Source: Streptomyces cyaneus
GTDB lineage: Bacteria > Actinomycetota > Actinomycetes > Streptomycetales > Streptomycetaceae
Assembly: GCF_004028635.1 (NCBI RefSeq)
Contig: NZ_RQJW01000005.1
Location: 660,982 to 724,981 of the forward strand
Direction of reading: 5' to 3'
Length of the DNA: 64,000 nt
Positions 25,185 to 33,594 of the stretch are shown here, in pieces; position 1 is the first letter of the stretch; each line of letters opens with the position of its first letter. The translations under genes were made by a program, and so were the position numbers. Under the pieces are notes generated by a model, which was not told the origin of the DNA, made no database searches, and was given only the letters and a program-made list of their open reading frames with translations.

Positions 25185-26439
25185 TCCGACGGACCCCACG
25201 GCCGGGACTGTGGCGGGGGACGCCCTCGCGGGCTACCTGCGCGCCCAGGCCACGGAGTTCCTCCGAGCCCTGCGCCTGCACCGGGAGACCGGTGGGGGCG
25301 CCCCCGGTCGAGCGGATTCGAGACTGGGGGACAACGGCTCGGCGGTGGCCGTCGACGCGGCCCGGGCCCTGCGCCGCTCGGCCCGCCGCATCAGCGCCAG
25401 CCTGCACACGTTCCGCCCCCTGCTGGACGCCGACTGGTCGGAGGCCATCCGCCCCGAGCTGGCCTGGCTCTCGGGAACGCTGGCGATGGAACACGCCTAC
25501 GCGGCCCGCCTGGAACGCCTGCTGCTGGCCCTGCACCGCCTGTCCGGGGCCACGCCGCTGCCGACGCAGACGGGCGCGGCCGGCCTGCCCGGCACTGCGG
25601 GCGCGAGCGGCGCGAGCAGGCTGACGGACACGGCGGCGAGCGGCCATGCCGACGCGACCGCCACCGGCCGTGCGGGCGCAGCCGCATCCGCAGGCGCAGC
25701 CGGTCGCGCCCACGTGGCTGCGGGCAGCCGTGCCGCCGGGGCGGCGCCCGTCCCGCCGAAAGCGGCGCCACCGCACGCCGGCCCCCCGACCCACCCGGCG
25801 GCCGCCCCGGAGCGCGGCAACCTCACCGTGGGCGCGGCCAAAGCAGGCGCCCTGCTCGAACGCCAGCTCACCCTCGCCCGGACCCGCGCGCACAGCACCG
25901 CCCTCCAGGCCCTCGGAAGCAGCCGCTTTCACGCAGTCGCCGACAACATCGCCGTACTGGCCAGCGAGGTCCCCCTCACCCCGGCCGCGGCCACCGGCGA
26001 CCTGCGTCCCCTCGCGGCCGCCGCCGAGGAGCGCCTCAGTGACGCGGTGGGAGCGCTGCCCCTGGTGACCGCCGGCCACCCCTACAACGCGGAGGCCCTG
26101 ATCCACGGCCTCTCCCCGGACCCGGCCCCGCACCCGCAGGACGCGCCCTGGCACCAGGTCCGCCTGCTGCTGCGCCTGCACCGCTACGCCCGCGAGGTCC
26201 TCGACGGCGACGACACCTCGGTGGACGTACGGCTGCTCACGGCCGGCCAGGCCCTCAACCGGCACCGTGACGCCTCCGAGGCGGCGGCAGCAGCGGCCCA
26301 GGCGGCCCGCACCCCCCGTATCGCCCCGGCGACGGCCTACGCCCTCGGCGTGCTCCACGCCGACCAGCGGCACGAGGTGGAGGCGGCGCGGTTCGCGTTC
26401 CAGCAGTCCTGGCAGATCCAGACGGTAGGCACGCCCTGA
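25165..26439 (+). CDS. CHAD domain protein, probable polyphosphate-associated
   Basis: 424 aa from a GTG that overlaps the 3' end of ppk by 20 bp. Two CHAD helical repeats are visible as conserved Arg/His/Lys-rich helices (RALRRSARRISASLHTFRPL, LLLRLHRYAREVLDG). They are split by a low-complexity Ala/Gly/Pro-rich middle (about 130-215). CHAD proteins bind polyphosphate through basic surfaces, which fits the coupling to ppk. An in-frame 40-bp element with a GGGGGCGCCCCC palindrome (25291-25332) is inserted near the N-terminus. The C-terminus overlaps the short duplicated repeat at 26415-26492. Confidence 0.88.
   Translation: MAQQHLDPTDPTAGTVAGDALAGYLRAQATEFLRALRLHRETGGGAPGRADSRLGDNGSAVAVDAARALRRSARRISASLHTFRPLLDADWSEAIRPELAWLSGTLAMEHAYAARLERLLLALHRLSGATPLPTQTGAAGLPGTAGASGASRLTDTAASGHADATATGRAGAAASAGAAGRAHVAAGSRAAGAAPVPPKAAPPHAGPPTHPAAAPERGNLTVGAAKAGALLERQLTLARTRAHSTALQALGSSRFHAVADNIAVLASEVPLTPAAATGDLRPLAAAAEERLSDAVGALPLVTAGHPYNAEALIHGLSPDPAPHPQDAPWHQVRLLLRLHRYAREVLDGDDTSVDVRLLTAGQALNRHRDASEAAAAAAQAARTPRIAPATAYALGVLHADQRHEVEAARFAFQQSWQIQTVGTP
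25291..25332. repeat. Short palindromic repeat element inside the CHAD gene
   Basis: Contains GGGGGCGCCCCC (25294-25305), then GGTCGAGCGGATTCGAGACT and GGGGGAC. From memory this resembles a small repeat found between and within many Streptomyces genes. Here it adds about 14 codons in frame (APGRADSRLGDNG). Confidence 0.5.
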
Positions 26440-26492
26440 TCGGACGGTGGGCATCCCCTGAAGCCTGATCAGACGGTGGGCATCCCCTGAAG
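26438..26492. repeat. Duplicated 26-bp unit between CHAD and Nudix genes
   Basis: Units at 26438-26463 and 26467-26492 differ at one base; a degenerate third copy at 26415-26440 forms the end of the CHAD coding sequence. All share GACGGT and a GGCA core. Local tandem duplication of the gene end; the last unit supplies the RBS region of the Nudix gene. Confidence 0.7.
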
Positions 26493-26505
26493 GAGGCATA
26501 CCCCG

Positions 26506-26934
26506 GTGACTCACGCAAACGACCTCACCTCCACCGTCCACGCGGCGGGCTGCGTCCTGTGGCGCCGATCGCCGGTAGACGGTGAGCTGGAGATATGCCT
26601 GATCCACCGGCCGAAGTACGACGACTGGTCCCACCCCAAGGGCAAGCTGAAGCGCGGCGAGGACCCCCTCGCCGGAGCCCTGCGCGAGGTCGCGGAGGAG
26701 ACAGGGCACTCCGCGGAGCCGGGCGCCGCGCTGCCGACGCTCAGGTACCAGGCGAACGGCCGCCCCAAGGAGGTCCGCTACTGGGCGGCCGAGGCCGGCC
26801 CCGGCACATTCGCCCCGAGCGACGAGGTGGACCGCCTGCTGTGGCTCTCCCCCACGGCCGCGCGGGGCCGTCTGACCCAGCCGAGGGACCGCGACCTCGT
26901 GGACGCCCTGCTGCAGTCGCTGCGCCTGGCATAG
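26506..26934 (+). CDS. Nudix hydrolase (MutT-like)
   Basis: 142 aa from GTG with a GAAGGAGG RBS. The Nudix box is complete: GKLKRGEDPLAGALREVAEE followed by TGH, with the metal-binding REVAEE. Length and composition fit a single-domain (di)nucleotide or diphosphoinositol-type pyrophosphohydrolase. The neighbouring ppk and CHAD genes suggest phosphate-metabolite clean-up, but the substrate cannot be read from sequence. It is 14 bp beyond the repeat that ends the CHAD gene and likely transcribed with it. Confidence 0.93.
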   Translation: MTHANDLTSTVHAAGCVLWRRSPVDGELEICLIHRPKYDDWSHPKGKLKRGEDPLAGALREVAEETGHSAEPGAALPTLRYQANGRPKEVRYWAAEAGPGTFAPSDEVDRLLWLSPTAARGRLTQPRDRDLVDALLQSLRLA

Positions 26935-27019
26935 TCCGGCGCAACTTCACACAAAGCCTCGGAATGCACCCGTGTCCTCAACGTGAGCGTTCCGTGACCT
27001 CACCGCACCGTCCCCAGGG

Positions 27020-27074
27020 GTTCACCCCTCGTTCATTTACGCCCTTCGGCGGCTTCACCTGTCCTGCCTAATTT
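27020..27074 (+). promoter_or_regulatory. PHO box and promoter of pstS
   Basis: Successive 11-bp direct repeat units GTTCACCCCTC (27020-27030) and GTTCATTTACG (27031-27041), a degenerate unit, then CTTCACCTGTC (27053-27063). The first two match the known Streptomyces PhoP-box unit very well. TAATTT (27069-27074) is a suitable -10, with no proper -35, as expected for a PhoP-activated promoter. Confidence 0.9.
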
Positions 27075-27182
27075 CGGCCTTGCACGATGACGGACCGCGC
27101 CCACGGGGGGCCTGGCCCGCATCAACCATTCTTCGCACGCCGCCGAATTCAGGACGGCGGCTCCTGGAAGGAACTCCCTCAA

Positions 27183-28313
27183 GTGAAGCTTCAGCGCAAG
27201 AACCGGCGGGCACTCGCTCTCGGCGCTCTCGCCGTCTCCGGCGCCCTGGCCCTCACGGCGTGCGGCTCCGACGACACCGGGAACACCGGCGGCGACTCCA
27301 CGTCGACCGCCAAGGCCGGCAACATCGACTGTGGCGACGCCAGTGGCCAGCTGCAGGCCTCCGGCTCGTCCGCGCAGAAGAACGCGGTCGACGCCTGGGT
27401 CAAGCAGTACACCGCGGCCTGCAAGAGCGTGCAGCTCAACTACAACCCGACGGGTTCGGGCGCCGGCGTCACCGCCTTCCTCCAGGGCCAGACCGCGTTC
27501 GCCGGTTCGGACTCCGCGCTGGAGGCCGAGGAGATCACCGAGTCGAAGAAGACCGCCTGCACGGGCGGCGGCCAGGCCATCGACCTGCCCATGGTCGTCG
27601 GCCCGATCGGCGTCGGCTACAACGTCCCGGGTGTCGACAAGCTCGTCCTGGACGCCCCGACGCTCGCCAAGATCTTCGACAGCAAGATCACCAACTGGAA
27701 CGACGCGGCGATCAAGAAGCTGAACCCCGACGCGAAGCTTCCCGACCTCAAGATCCAGGCCTTCCACCGCTCGGACGAGTCCGGCACCACGGACAACTTC
27801 GGCAAGTACCTGGGCGCCGCCGCCCCGAACGACTGGAAGTACGAGCACAGCAAGTCGTGGGAGGCCAAGGGCGGCCAGTCCGCCTCCGGCTCCTCCGGCG
27901 TGGCCCAGCAGGTGAGCCAGACCGCGGGTGCGATCTCCTACATGGAGCTCTCGTACGTGAAGGGCGGCATGAAGGCCGTCCAGATCAAGACGGGTGCCGC
28001 CAACCCGGTCGAGGCCACCACCGAGAACGCCACCAAGTCCATCTCCGAGGCCAAGGTCGTCGGCACGGGCAAGGACCTGGCGCTGGAGCTGAACTACACG
28101 CCGAAGGCCGAGGGTGCCTACCCGATCACCCTGGTCACGTACGAGATCGTCTGCGACAAGGGCAACAAGGCGGAGACCCTGCCGGCCGTGAAGTCCTTCC
28201 TCTCCTACATCTCCTCCGAGGACGGCCAGGGTCTGCTGTCCGAGGCCGGCTACGCGCCGGTCCCCGACGAGATCATCACCAAGGTCCGCAGCACCGTCTC
28301 GGGCCTGAGCTGA
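27183..28313 (+). CDS. pstS: Phosphate-binding lipoprotein PstS
   Basis: 376 aa from the GTG at 27183, preceded by GGAAGGA. A lipobox LTAC follows a Leu/Ala-rich signal segment, so Cys is lipidated and the protein is anchored outside the membrane. Phosphate-binding loops are visible: ASGSSAQKNAV, TGSGAGVTAF, AGSDSAL and HRSDESGTTDNF. It feeds phosphate to PstCA-B. A strong PhoP box lies 120-165 bp upstream. A 14-bp stem directly after the stop separates it from pstC and likely leaves pstS in excess. Confidence 0.97.
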   Translation: MKLQRKNRRALALGALAVSGALALTACGSDDTGNTGGDSTSTAKAGNIDCGDASGQLQASGSSAQKNAVDAWVKQYTAACKSVQLNYNPTGSGAGVTAFLQGQTAFAGSDSALEAEEITESKKTACTGGGQAIDLPMVVGPIGVGYNVPGVDKLVLDAPTLAKIFDSKITNWNDAAIKKLNPDAKLPDLKIQAFHRSDESGTTDNFGKYLGAAAPNDWKYEHSKSWEAKGGQSASGSSGVAQQVSQTAGAISYMELSYVKGGMKAVQIKTGAANPVEATTENATKSISEAKVVGTGKDLALELNYTPKAEGAYPITLVTYEIVCDKGNKAETLPAVKSFLSYISSEDGQGLLSEAGYAPVPDEIITKVRSTVSGLS

Positions 28314-28318
28314 CCTGA

Positions 28319-28351
28319 GTGCGGCCCGCTCCCCACCGGAGCGGGCCGCAC
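28319..28351 (+). terminator. Intercistronic hairpin between pstS and pstC
   Basis: GTGCGGCCCGCTCC (28319-28332) pairs perfectly with GGAGCGGGCCGCAC (28338-28351), 5-nt loop. It probably acts as a partial terminator and 3' stabiliser of the pstS message. Confidence 0.75.
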
Positions 28352-28447
28352 CGTCCGGTGCACCGCCGCCAGGAGCCACCGCTCACCCGCGAAGGCTCCG
28401 CTTCAGAGCTGTCAGCCCCGACGGCTCCGCAGACCGGAGAACCCGAA

Positions 28448-29452
28448 ATGGATATATCGACACCCAAGGCCCCAGCGCCCCCCACCCCCGAGCCGCCGAC
28501 AACCGAGCAGAAGCGCGCCGCCCGCGGCGCCACCCGCCCCGGAGACCGCATCTTCCTCGCGCTCTCCCGTGGATCCGGCATCTTCCTGCTGGTGGTCATG
28601 GCGGCCATCGCCGTCTTCCTCAGCCTTCGCGCCTTCAACGCGATCAGCGAGGACGAGGCCAACTTCTTCACCACCTTCGAGTGGAACCCCACCGGCGAAC
28701 CGCCGGTCTTCGGCATTGCCGTCCTGGCCTTCGGCACCGTCGTGTCGTCGATCATCGCGCTGGCCATCGCGGTCCCGGTCTCCATCGGCATCGCCCTGTT
28801 CATCACGCACTACGCCCCACGCAAGCTCGGCGGCCCCATCGCGTACGTGATCGACCTGCTCGCCGCCGTGCCGTCCATCGTCTACGGCCTGTGGGGCGCC
28901 CTCGTCCTGGTGCCGAACCTGGTCGGACTGTACGGCTGGCTGGACGAGTACCTCGGCTGGACCGGCATCTTCGAGTGGAGCGGCGGCGCCCCGCGCGCGC
29001 TGCTCACCGTCGGCATCCTGCTCGCGATCATGATCCTGCCGATCATCACCAACGTGAGCCGCGAGGTCTTCCGCCAGGTGCCGCAGATGCACGAGGAGGC
29101 CGCCCTGGCCCTCGGCGCCACGCGCTGGGAGGTCATCCGGATGTCGGTCCTGCCCTACGGCCGCTCCGGTGTCATCTCCGCGTCGATGCTGGGCCTCGGC
29201 CGCGCGCTCGGCGAGACGATGGCGGTCGCCATGGTCCTGTCGCCGACCTTCGACATCAACGCCAGCCTGCTCGACCCGGGCGGCGGCACCTTCGCCCAGA
29301 ACATCGCCAGCAAGTTCAACGAGGCCACCGAGAACGGCCGTGACGCGCTCATCGCCTCCGGTCTGGTGCTCTTCGTCATCACCCTGCTGGTCAACGGCAC
29401 CGCCCGCATCATCATCGAGCGGCGCAAGGAGTTCTCGGGGGCCAACGCATGA
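28448..29452 (+). CDS. pstC: Phosphate ABC transporter permease PstC
   Basis: 334 aa from the ATG at 28448. Upstream in-frame codons belong to the hairpin spacer. A Pro-rich cytoplasmic N-terminus is followed by six membrane segments. The permease EAA loop is EEAALALGATRWEVIRM. VYGLWGALVL and LGRALGETMAVAMVL are typical of PstC. It forms the inner-membrane channel with PstA. The stop overlaps pstA (ATGA). Confidence 0.96.
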   Translation: MDISTPKAPAPPTPEPPTTEQKRAARGATRPGDRIFLALSRGSGIFLLVVMAAIAVFLSLRAFNAISEDEANFFTTFEWNPTGEPPVFGIAVLAFGTVVSSIIALAIAVPVSIGIALFITHYAPRKLGGPIAYVIDLLAAVPSIVYGLWGALVLVPNLVGLYGWLDEYLGWTGIFEWSGGAPRALLTVGILLAIMILPIITNVSREVFRQVPQMHEEAALALGATRWEVIRMSVLPYGRSGVISASMLGLGRALGETMAVAMVLSPTFDINASLLDPGGGTFAQNIASKFNEATENGRDALIASGLVLFVITLLVNGTARIIIERRKEFSGANA

Positions 29453-30513
29453 GCAACGCAACTCTCTCCGACAAGCGCCCGAGCAGCCTGAAGGGCGCCA
29501 CCCTGCCCAAGTGGTTCGCCTGGGCCGTCGCCGCGGGCTCGGTCGCCCTCGGCCTCGGCATCAGCGCGGCCGCCGGGCTGGACAGCAGCATCCAGTGGGC
29601 CCTGATCGCCGCGGCGCTGTTCGTCATCGGCTCCTACGGCATCTCCGCACGCGTCGAAGGACGCCGGCAGGCCAAGGACCGCATCGCCACCAGCCTGATC
29701 TGGGTCGCGTTCCTGCTCGCCGTGATCCCGCTGGCATCGCTCATCTACGAGACGATCAAGCGCGGTGTGAAGGTCCTCGACGGCTACTTCCTCAGCCACT
29801 CGATGGGCGTCGTCTCCGACACCGAGCCCGGCGGCGGTATCTACCACGCCCTCCTCGGCACCCTGGAGCAGGTCGGCATCGCCACCGTGATCTCCGTGCC
29901 GATCGGTGTGCTGACCGCCATCTACCTGGTCGAGTACGGCCGCGGCAAGCTCTCGAGGGCCATCACCTTCTTCGTCGACGTCATGACGGGTATCCCGTCG
30001 ATCGTCGCGGGTCTGTTCATCCTCAGCCTGTGGATCGTGATCCTGGGCATGGGCTACTCCGGCTTCGCCGGCTCGATGGCCCTGTCCATCCTGATGCTGC
30101 CGGTGGTCGTCCGCTCCACCGAGGAGATGCTCAAGCTCGTCCCGAACGAGCTGCGCGAGGCCTCGCTGGCGCTGGGCGTGCCGAAGTGGCGCACCATCCT
30201 CAAGGTGGTCCTGCCGACCTCCATCGGCGGTATCACCACCGGCGTGATGCTCGCGGTCGCGCGTATCACCGGTGAGACCGCTCCGCTGCTGCTGCTGGTG
30301 TGGGTGACGAACTTCATCAACAGCAACCCGTTCAAGGACCCGCAGGGTTCGCTGCCGGTTTACATCTACCTGCAGTTCGCGAACAGTGGTGGTCTGGGTC
30401 CGGCGTACGACCGTGCATGGGCGGCGGCACTGGTGCTGATCGCCTTCATCATGATCCTCAACCTGGTGGCTCGCGGTATCGCCCGCTGGAAGGCACCGAA
30501 GACGGGCCGCTGA
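29449..30513 (+). CDS. pstA: Phosphate ABC transporter permease PstA
   Basis: 354 aa; the ATG overlaps the pstC stop. It has a longer N-terminal region than many PstA, with two extra hydrophobic segments (about 24-62). The conserved core follows: GIPSIVAGLFI, the EAA loop REASLALGVPKWRTI and ARITGETAPLLLL. It pairs with PstC and is energised by PstB. Confidence 0.96.
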   Translation: MSNATLSDKRPSSLKGATLPKWFAWAVAAGSVALGLGISAAAGLDSSIQWALIAAALFVIGSYGISARVEGRRQAKDRIATSLIWVAFLLAVIPLASLIYETIKRGVKVLDGYFLSHSMGVVSDTEPGGGIYHALLGTLEQVGIATVISVPIGVLTAIYLVEYGRGKLSRAITFFVDVMTGIPSIVAGLFILSLWIVILGMGYSGFAGSMALSILMLPVVVRSTEEMLKLVPNELREASLALGVPKWRTILKVVLPTSIGGITTGVMLAVARITGETAPLLLLVWVTNFINSNPFKDPQGSLPVYIYLQFANSGGLGPAYDRAWAAALVLIAFIMILNLVARGIARWKAPKTGR

Positions 30514-30562
30514 CGCGGCCAATCAGCGACCCGAAACCCCCTCGAAAGAAGTTGTGATTCAC

Positions 30563-31339
30563 ATGGCCAAGCGCATTGATGTCAGCGGCCTCAACGCCTA
30601 TTACGGTTCCTTCCTGGCCGTCGAGGACATCTCGATGACCGTCGAGCCCCGTTCCGTCACCGCCTTCATCGGCCCCTCCGGCTGCGGCAAGTCCACCTTC
30701 CTGCGCACCCTCAACCGGATGCACGAGGTCACCCCGGGCGGCCGCGTCGAGGGCAAGGTGCTGCTCGACGACGAGAACCTCTACGGCGCCGGCATCGACC
30801 CGGTGGCCGTACGGCGTGAGGTCGGCATGGTCTTCCAGCGGCCGAACCCCTTCCCCACCATGTCCGTCTACGACAACGTCGCGGCCGGCCTGCGCCTCAA
30901 CGGCAAGTACAAGAAGGCGCAGCTGGACGAGATAGTCGAGAAGTCCCTCAAGGGCGCGAACCTCTGGAACGAGGTGAAGGACCGCCTGAACAAGCCCGGC
31001 TCGGGCCTCTCCGGCGGTCAGCAGCAGCGTCTGTGCATCGCGCGGGCGATCGCGGTGGAGCCCAAGGTCCTGCTGATGGACGAGCCCTGCTCGGCCCTGG
31101 ACCCGATCTCCACGCTCGCCATCGAGGACCTGATCGGCGAACTGAAGGAACGCTTCACGATCGTCATCGTGACGCACAACATGCAGCAGGCGGCGCGTGT
31201 CTCGGACCGCACGGCCTTCTTCAACCTCGCCGCCGTCGGCCAACCCGGCAAGCTGATCGAGATCGACGACACGGAGCGCATCTTCTCCAACCCGTCGGTC
31301 CAGGCCACGGAGGACTACATCTCCGGCCGCTTCGGCTGA
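30563..31339 (+). CDS. pstB: Phosphate ABC transporter ATP-binding protein PstB
   Basis: 258 aa from the ATG at 30563; a GTG at 30554 in frame is closer to the AAAGAAG RBS and is possible. Walker A GPSGCGKST, Q loop VFQRPNPFP, signature LSGGQQQRL, Walker B VLLMDEPCSALDP and H-loop THNMQ are all intact. RPNPFPTMSVYDNV is specific to PstB. It follows pstA by about 50 bp and ends the operon, which has no phoU gene attached. Two strong hairpins follow. Confidence 0.96.
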   Translation: MAKRIDVSGLNAYYGSFLAVEDISMTVEPRSVTAFIGPSGCGKSTFLRTLNRMHEVTPGGRVEGKVLLDDENLYGAGIDPVAVRREVGMVFQRPNPFPTMSVYDNVAAGLRLNGKYKKAQLDEIVEKSLKGANLWNEVKDRLNKPGSGLSGGQQQRLCIARAIAVEPKVLLMDEPCSALDPISTLAIEDLIGELKERFTIVIVTHNMQQAARVSDRTAFFNLAAVGQPGKLIEIDDTERIFSNPSVQATEDYISGRFG

Positions 31340-31362
31340 TCCGACCCCCGGCGACACAAACC

Positions 31363-31437
31363 CCTCGCGGTGCTGCATGGCGGTGCCACCGCGAGGCAGA
31401 TAAAGGGCCCGCCCCCTGGCTCCCGGGGGGCGGGCCC
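31363..31437 (+). terminator. Double terminator of the pst operon
   Basis: Stem 1 is CCTCGCGGTG (31363-31372) with CACCGCGAGG (31387-31396). Stem 2 is GGGCCCGCCCCC (31405-31416) with GGGGGCGGGCCC (31426-31437). Confidence 0.8.
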
Positions 31438-31772
31438 GTATCTGTGTATGGAAGGCACATGTCCGTGGCGGAGGGCACATGCCCTACCCCCGCAGATGCC
31501 CTACCCCCTCACATGCCCTTCCGCGTCCGTGCGCGCCAGGCTCCGCGCGCGTCTCGCCGGCCCCCGCCAGCCGCAGCTGCACTGGGCTGTGCAGAAAGGG
31601 CCCTTCTCCACCGTTGTCGTTCGGTGGGCCAAGGGGTCGCCGGGATTTGGGGAAGAGGTCGGTCCGTCCTTCTGCGCCACACCGACAACGTTACCCAAGG
31701 CAAATAAGCGCCACGCCCCCGCGTGCGTGACGAGGGCACCTACCCGTCGTTAACCGGAACGACGAGGGGCCC
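31438..31772. other. Intergenic region with GGCACATG/CACATGCCCT repeats
   Basis: No gene supported. At 31454-31514 there are several ACATGCCCTACCCCC-like and GGCACATG units in both orientations. AGAAAGGGCCCTTCT at 31593-31607 is a perfect palindrome apart from its centre. The end (31685-31772) leads into the lipoprotein gene. Confidence 0.5.
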
Positions 31773-32645
31773 GTGACGGACGTACCGGCTGGGGGTAGGC
31801 AGGCGATGACGGAGCGGCAGCAGCACAAGCGGAGGCGCGGGGCGGGCGTTGCGGCTGGGGTCCTGTGTGTCTGTCTGGCGGGCAGCGGGTGCGCGGAGCT
31901 CGGCGCCGCCGCCGAGGACGCGCGCGAGGGCGAGGCCGTGCAAACCGTGCGGAGCGCCGCCGACGCGCTCGTCGGCGCCCGGAGCTCCAAGGCCCGCACC
32001 TCCATGGAGATGGCCACCGGCGGCACCCGCGTCACCATCCGCGGCGAGGGCGTGTACGACTTCCGCAAGCAGATCGGGCAGCTGAAGGTCCTGCTGCCGC
32101 AGGATCCCGCCGGCACCCCCGACCACCGGCCGATCATGGAACTCCTCGCTCCCGGCGCCCTGTTCATGAAGAACCGCGGCGCCGGCGTACCCGCCGACAA
32201 ATGGGTGCGCGTCGACACCCGGTCCCTCTCCGACGGCAACCTCGTCACCGGCGGGGCCACCGACCCGTTCGCCGCCGCCGAGGTGCTGCGTGGGGCGCGG
32301 ACGGCGACGTATGTGGGCGAGGACGAGATCGCCGGTACGCCGGTACGGCATTACCGGGGGACGGCTGACCTGGGGATTGCCGCTCAGGACGCGTCCGAGG
32401 GAAACAAGGAGCCCCTGGCGGCAGCGGCGAAAGGGTTCGCCACGGATCAGGTGCCGTTCGACGTCTACCTCGACGACTCCGGCCGGATCCGCAAGGTCAG
32501 GCACCGGTTCAGCTTCGTCAACGGACAGCAGAACAACGCCGTCGCCGTGGCCTCGACGACCTTGCTGTACGACTTCGGGACCCCCGCCGACGTACGGCTG
32601 CCGGACGACGACGACATCTACGCGGGCAAGATCGCCGAGGAGTGA
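31773..32645 (+). CDS. Secreted lipoprotein, LppX/LprG-like
   Basis: 290 aa from GTG with a GAGGGG RBS; an ATG at 31806 is an alternative start. A basic stretch (HKRRRG) and a hydrophobic segment lead to a lipobox ending AGSGC. The mature part has the beta-sandwich pattern of the LppX_LprAFG/LolA-like superfamily: ASMEMA-type first strand, then VRHYRGTADL, FDVYLDDSGRIRKV and VASTTLLYDFG. Such lipoproteins bind lipids or glycolipids outside the membrane. A stand-alone gene between the pst operon and csoR. Confidence 0.8.
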   Translation: MTDVPAGGRQAMTERQQHKRRRGAGVAAGVLCVCLAGSGCAELGAAAEDAREGEAVQTVRSAADALVGARSSKARTSMEMATGGTRVTIRGEGVYDFRKQIGQLKVLLPQDPAGTPDHRPIMELLAPGALFMKNRGAGVPADKWVRVDTRSLSDGNLVTGGATDPFAAAEVLRGARTATYVGEDEIAGTPVRHYRGTADLGIAAQDASEGNKEPLAAAAKGFATDQVPFDVYLDDSGRIRKVRHRFSFVNGQQNNAVAVASTTLLYDFGTPADVRLPDDDDIYAGKIAEE

Positions 32646-32755
32646 GGGGCGGCGCATACGTGCGTGACGGACGTCAAGAACTAGCCCGTCCGTGCCATGC
32701 GCGGCGTGTAGGCCGCTCCCTACTCTAGGAAGTCGGTAACGGCAGAGAAGAGGTG

Positions 32756-32932
32756 ATGCACGTGGCTCCGGTCGGCGGTACGGCAGTTCAGGACCACATC
32801 GCCCTCGCCGAGATCGAGCTGTGCGGAGAGCTGATCATCGCGGCGTCGACCGCCCGCGAGGACCGGCTCAGCCTGGAGAGCATCGACGAGGTGCTGAGAG
32901 TCGCGGAGGAACGGGACGCCTCCCACGAGTGA
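32756..32932 (+). CDS. Conserved-looking 58-residue protein
   Basis: 58 aa from the ATG at 32756; GTG at 32762 has better spacing to the AAGAGG RBS. The protein is acidic and helical (ALAEIELCGELIIAAS, then LSLESIDEVLRVAEE), with a single Cys and no signal sequence. Upstream, TACTCT (32720-32725) could be a -10. I recall similar short ORFs at this place in other Streptomyces but know no function. Confidence 0.65.
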   Translation: MHVAPVGGTAVQDHIALAEIELCGELIIAASTAREDRLSLESIDEVLRVAEERDASHE

Positions 32933-32992
32933 CCATTCTCAGCCACTCCCAGGCCCCCAACCGTCGGCCTCAGGCCCCGACCGCCCTCGGCC

Positions 32993-33358
32993 TCAGGTCC
33001 GCAGCAGCCGCCCGATCGCCTTCGTCGCCTCTTCTACCTTGGCGTCGATCTCCGCACCGCCCTTGAGGGCCGCGTCGGCGACGCAGTGGCGGAGGTGCTC
33101 CTCCAGCAGTTGCAGGGCGAAGGACTGCAGGGCCTTGGTGGAGGCGGACACCTGCGTGAGTATGTCGATGCAGTAGACGTCCTCGTCGACCATCCGCTGC
33201 AGCCCACGGATCTGCCCCTCGATCCGGCGCAGGCGCTTGAGGTGCTCGTCCTTCTGCTTGTGGTAGCCATGGATGCCGCGATCGTGGTCCGTCACGACGG
33301 CGGCGGCTGTGCCCTCCGCCTCGGAGGTCGCACCCGCGCCGGCCTCGGTGGTCGTCAT
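32993..33358 (-). CDS. csoR: CsoR-family copper-sensing repressor
   Basis: 121 aa. An N-terminal tail of about 35 residues precedes the all-helical DUF156 core. The Cu(I)-binding residues are visible as Cys in DVYCIDIL and the HxxxC pair in EEHLRHCVADA. The family DNA-binding Arg/Lys residues are in HLKRLRRIEGQIRGL. It binds as a tetramer and is released by Cu(I). The operator is 27 bp upstream of its own start, so it is autoregulated. No copper ATPase or chaperone gene is adjacent; targets must lie elsewhere. Confidence 0.92.
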   Translation of the reverse strand: MTTTEAGAGATSEAEGTAAAVVTDHDRGIHGYHKQKDEHLKRLRRIEGQIRGLQRMVDEDVYCIDILTQVSASTKALQSFALQLLEEHLRHCVADAALKGGAEIDAKVEEATKAIGRLLRT

Positions 33359-33384
33359 CGCGCCCTCCAGACGTAAACCGCTTC

Positions 33385-33405
33385 ATATACCCCTACTGGG
33401 TATAT
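33385..33405. promoter_or_regulatory. CsoR operator
   Basis: ATATACCC (33385-33392), CTACT spacer and GGGTATAT (33398-33405) form a perfect inverted repeat of the CsoR-box type. Another half-site, GGGTATAG, lies at 33422-33429. Confidence 0.85.
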
Positions 33406-33594
33406 CGTACCGAACTTTGCTGGGTATAGGGCCTGTGGCCGACGCCGCGAACGGCCGTTGGACTGGACCACTGGGCAGCCCCCGTCCCGACCACTGTGTC
33501 TGATGGGCGACACTGGGGGACGGCCCAATAGCCGTGGCCGGATGATGCGCCTAGCATCAGCCTGACCGAAACCGATGCTTCTTGAGGACCCCAC

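Noticed and set aside
31033..31707. 224-codon frame after pstB
   Set aside because: Begins inside pstB in another frame and runs through the operon terminator.
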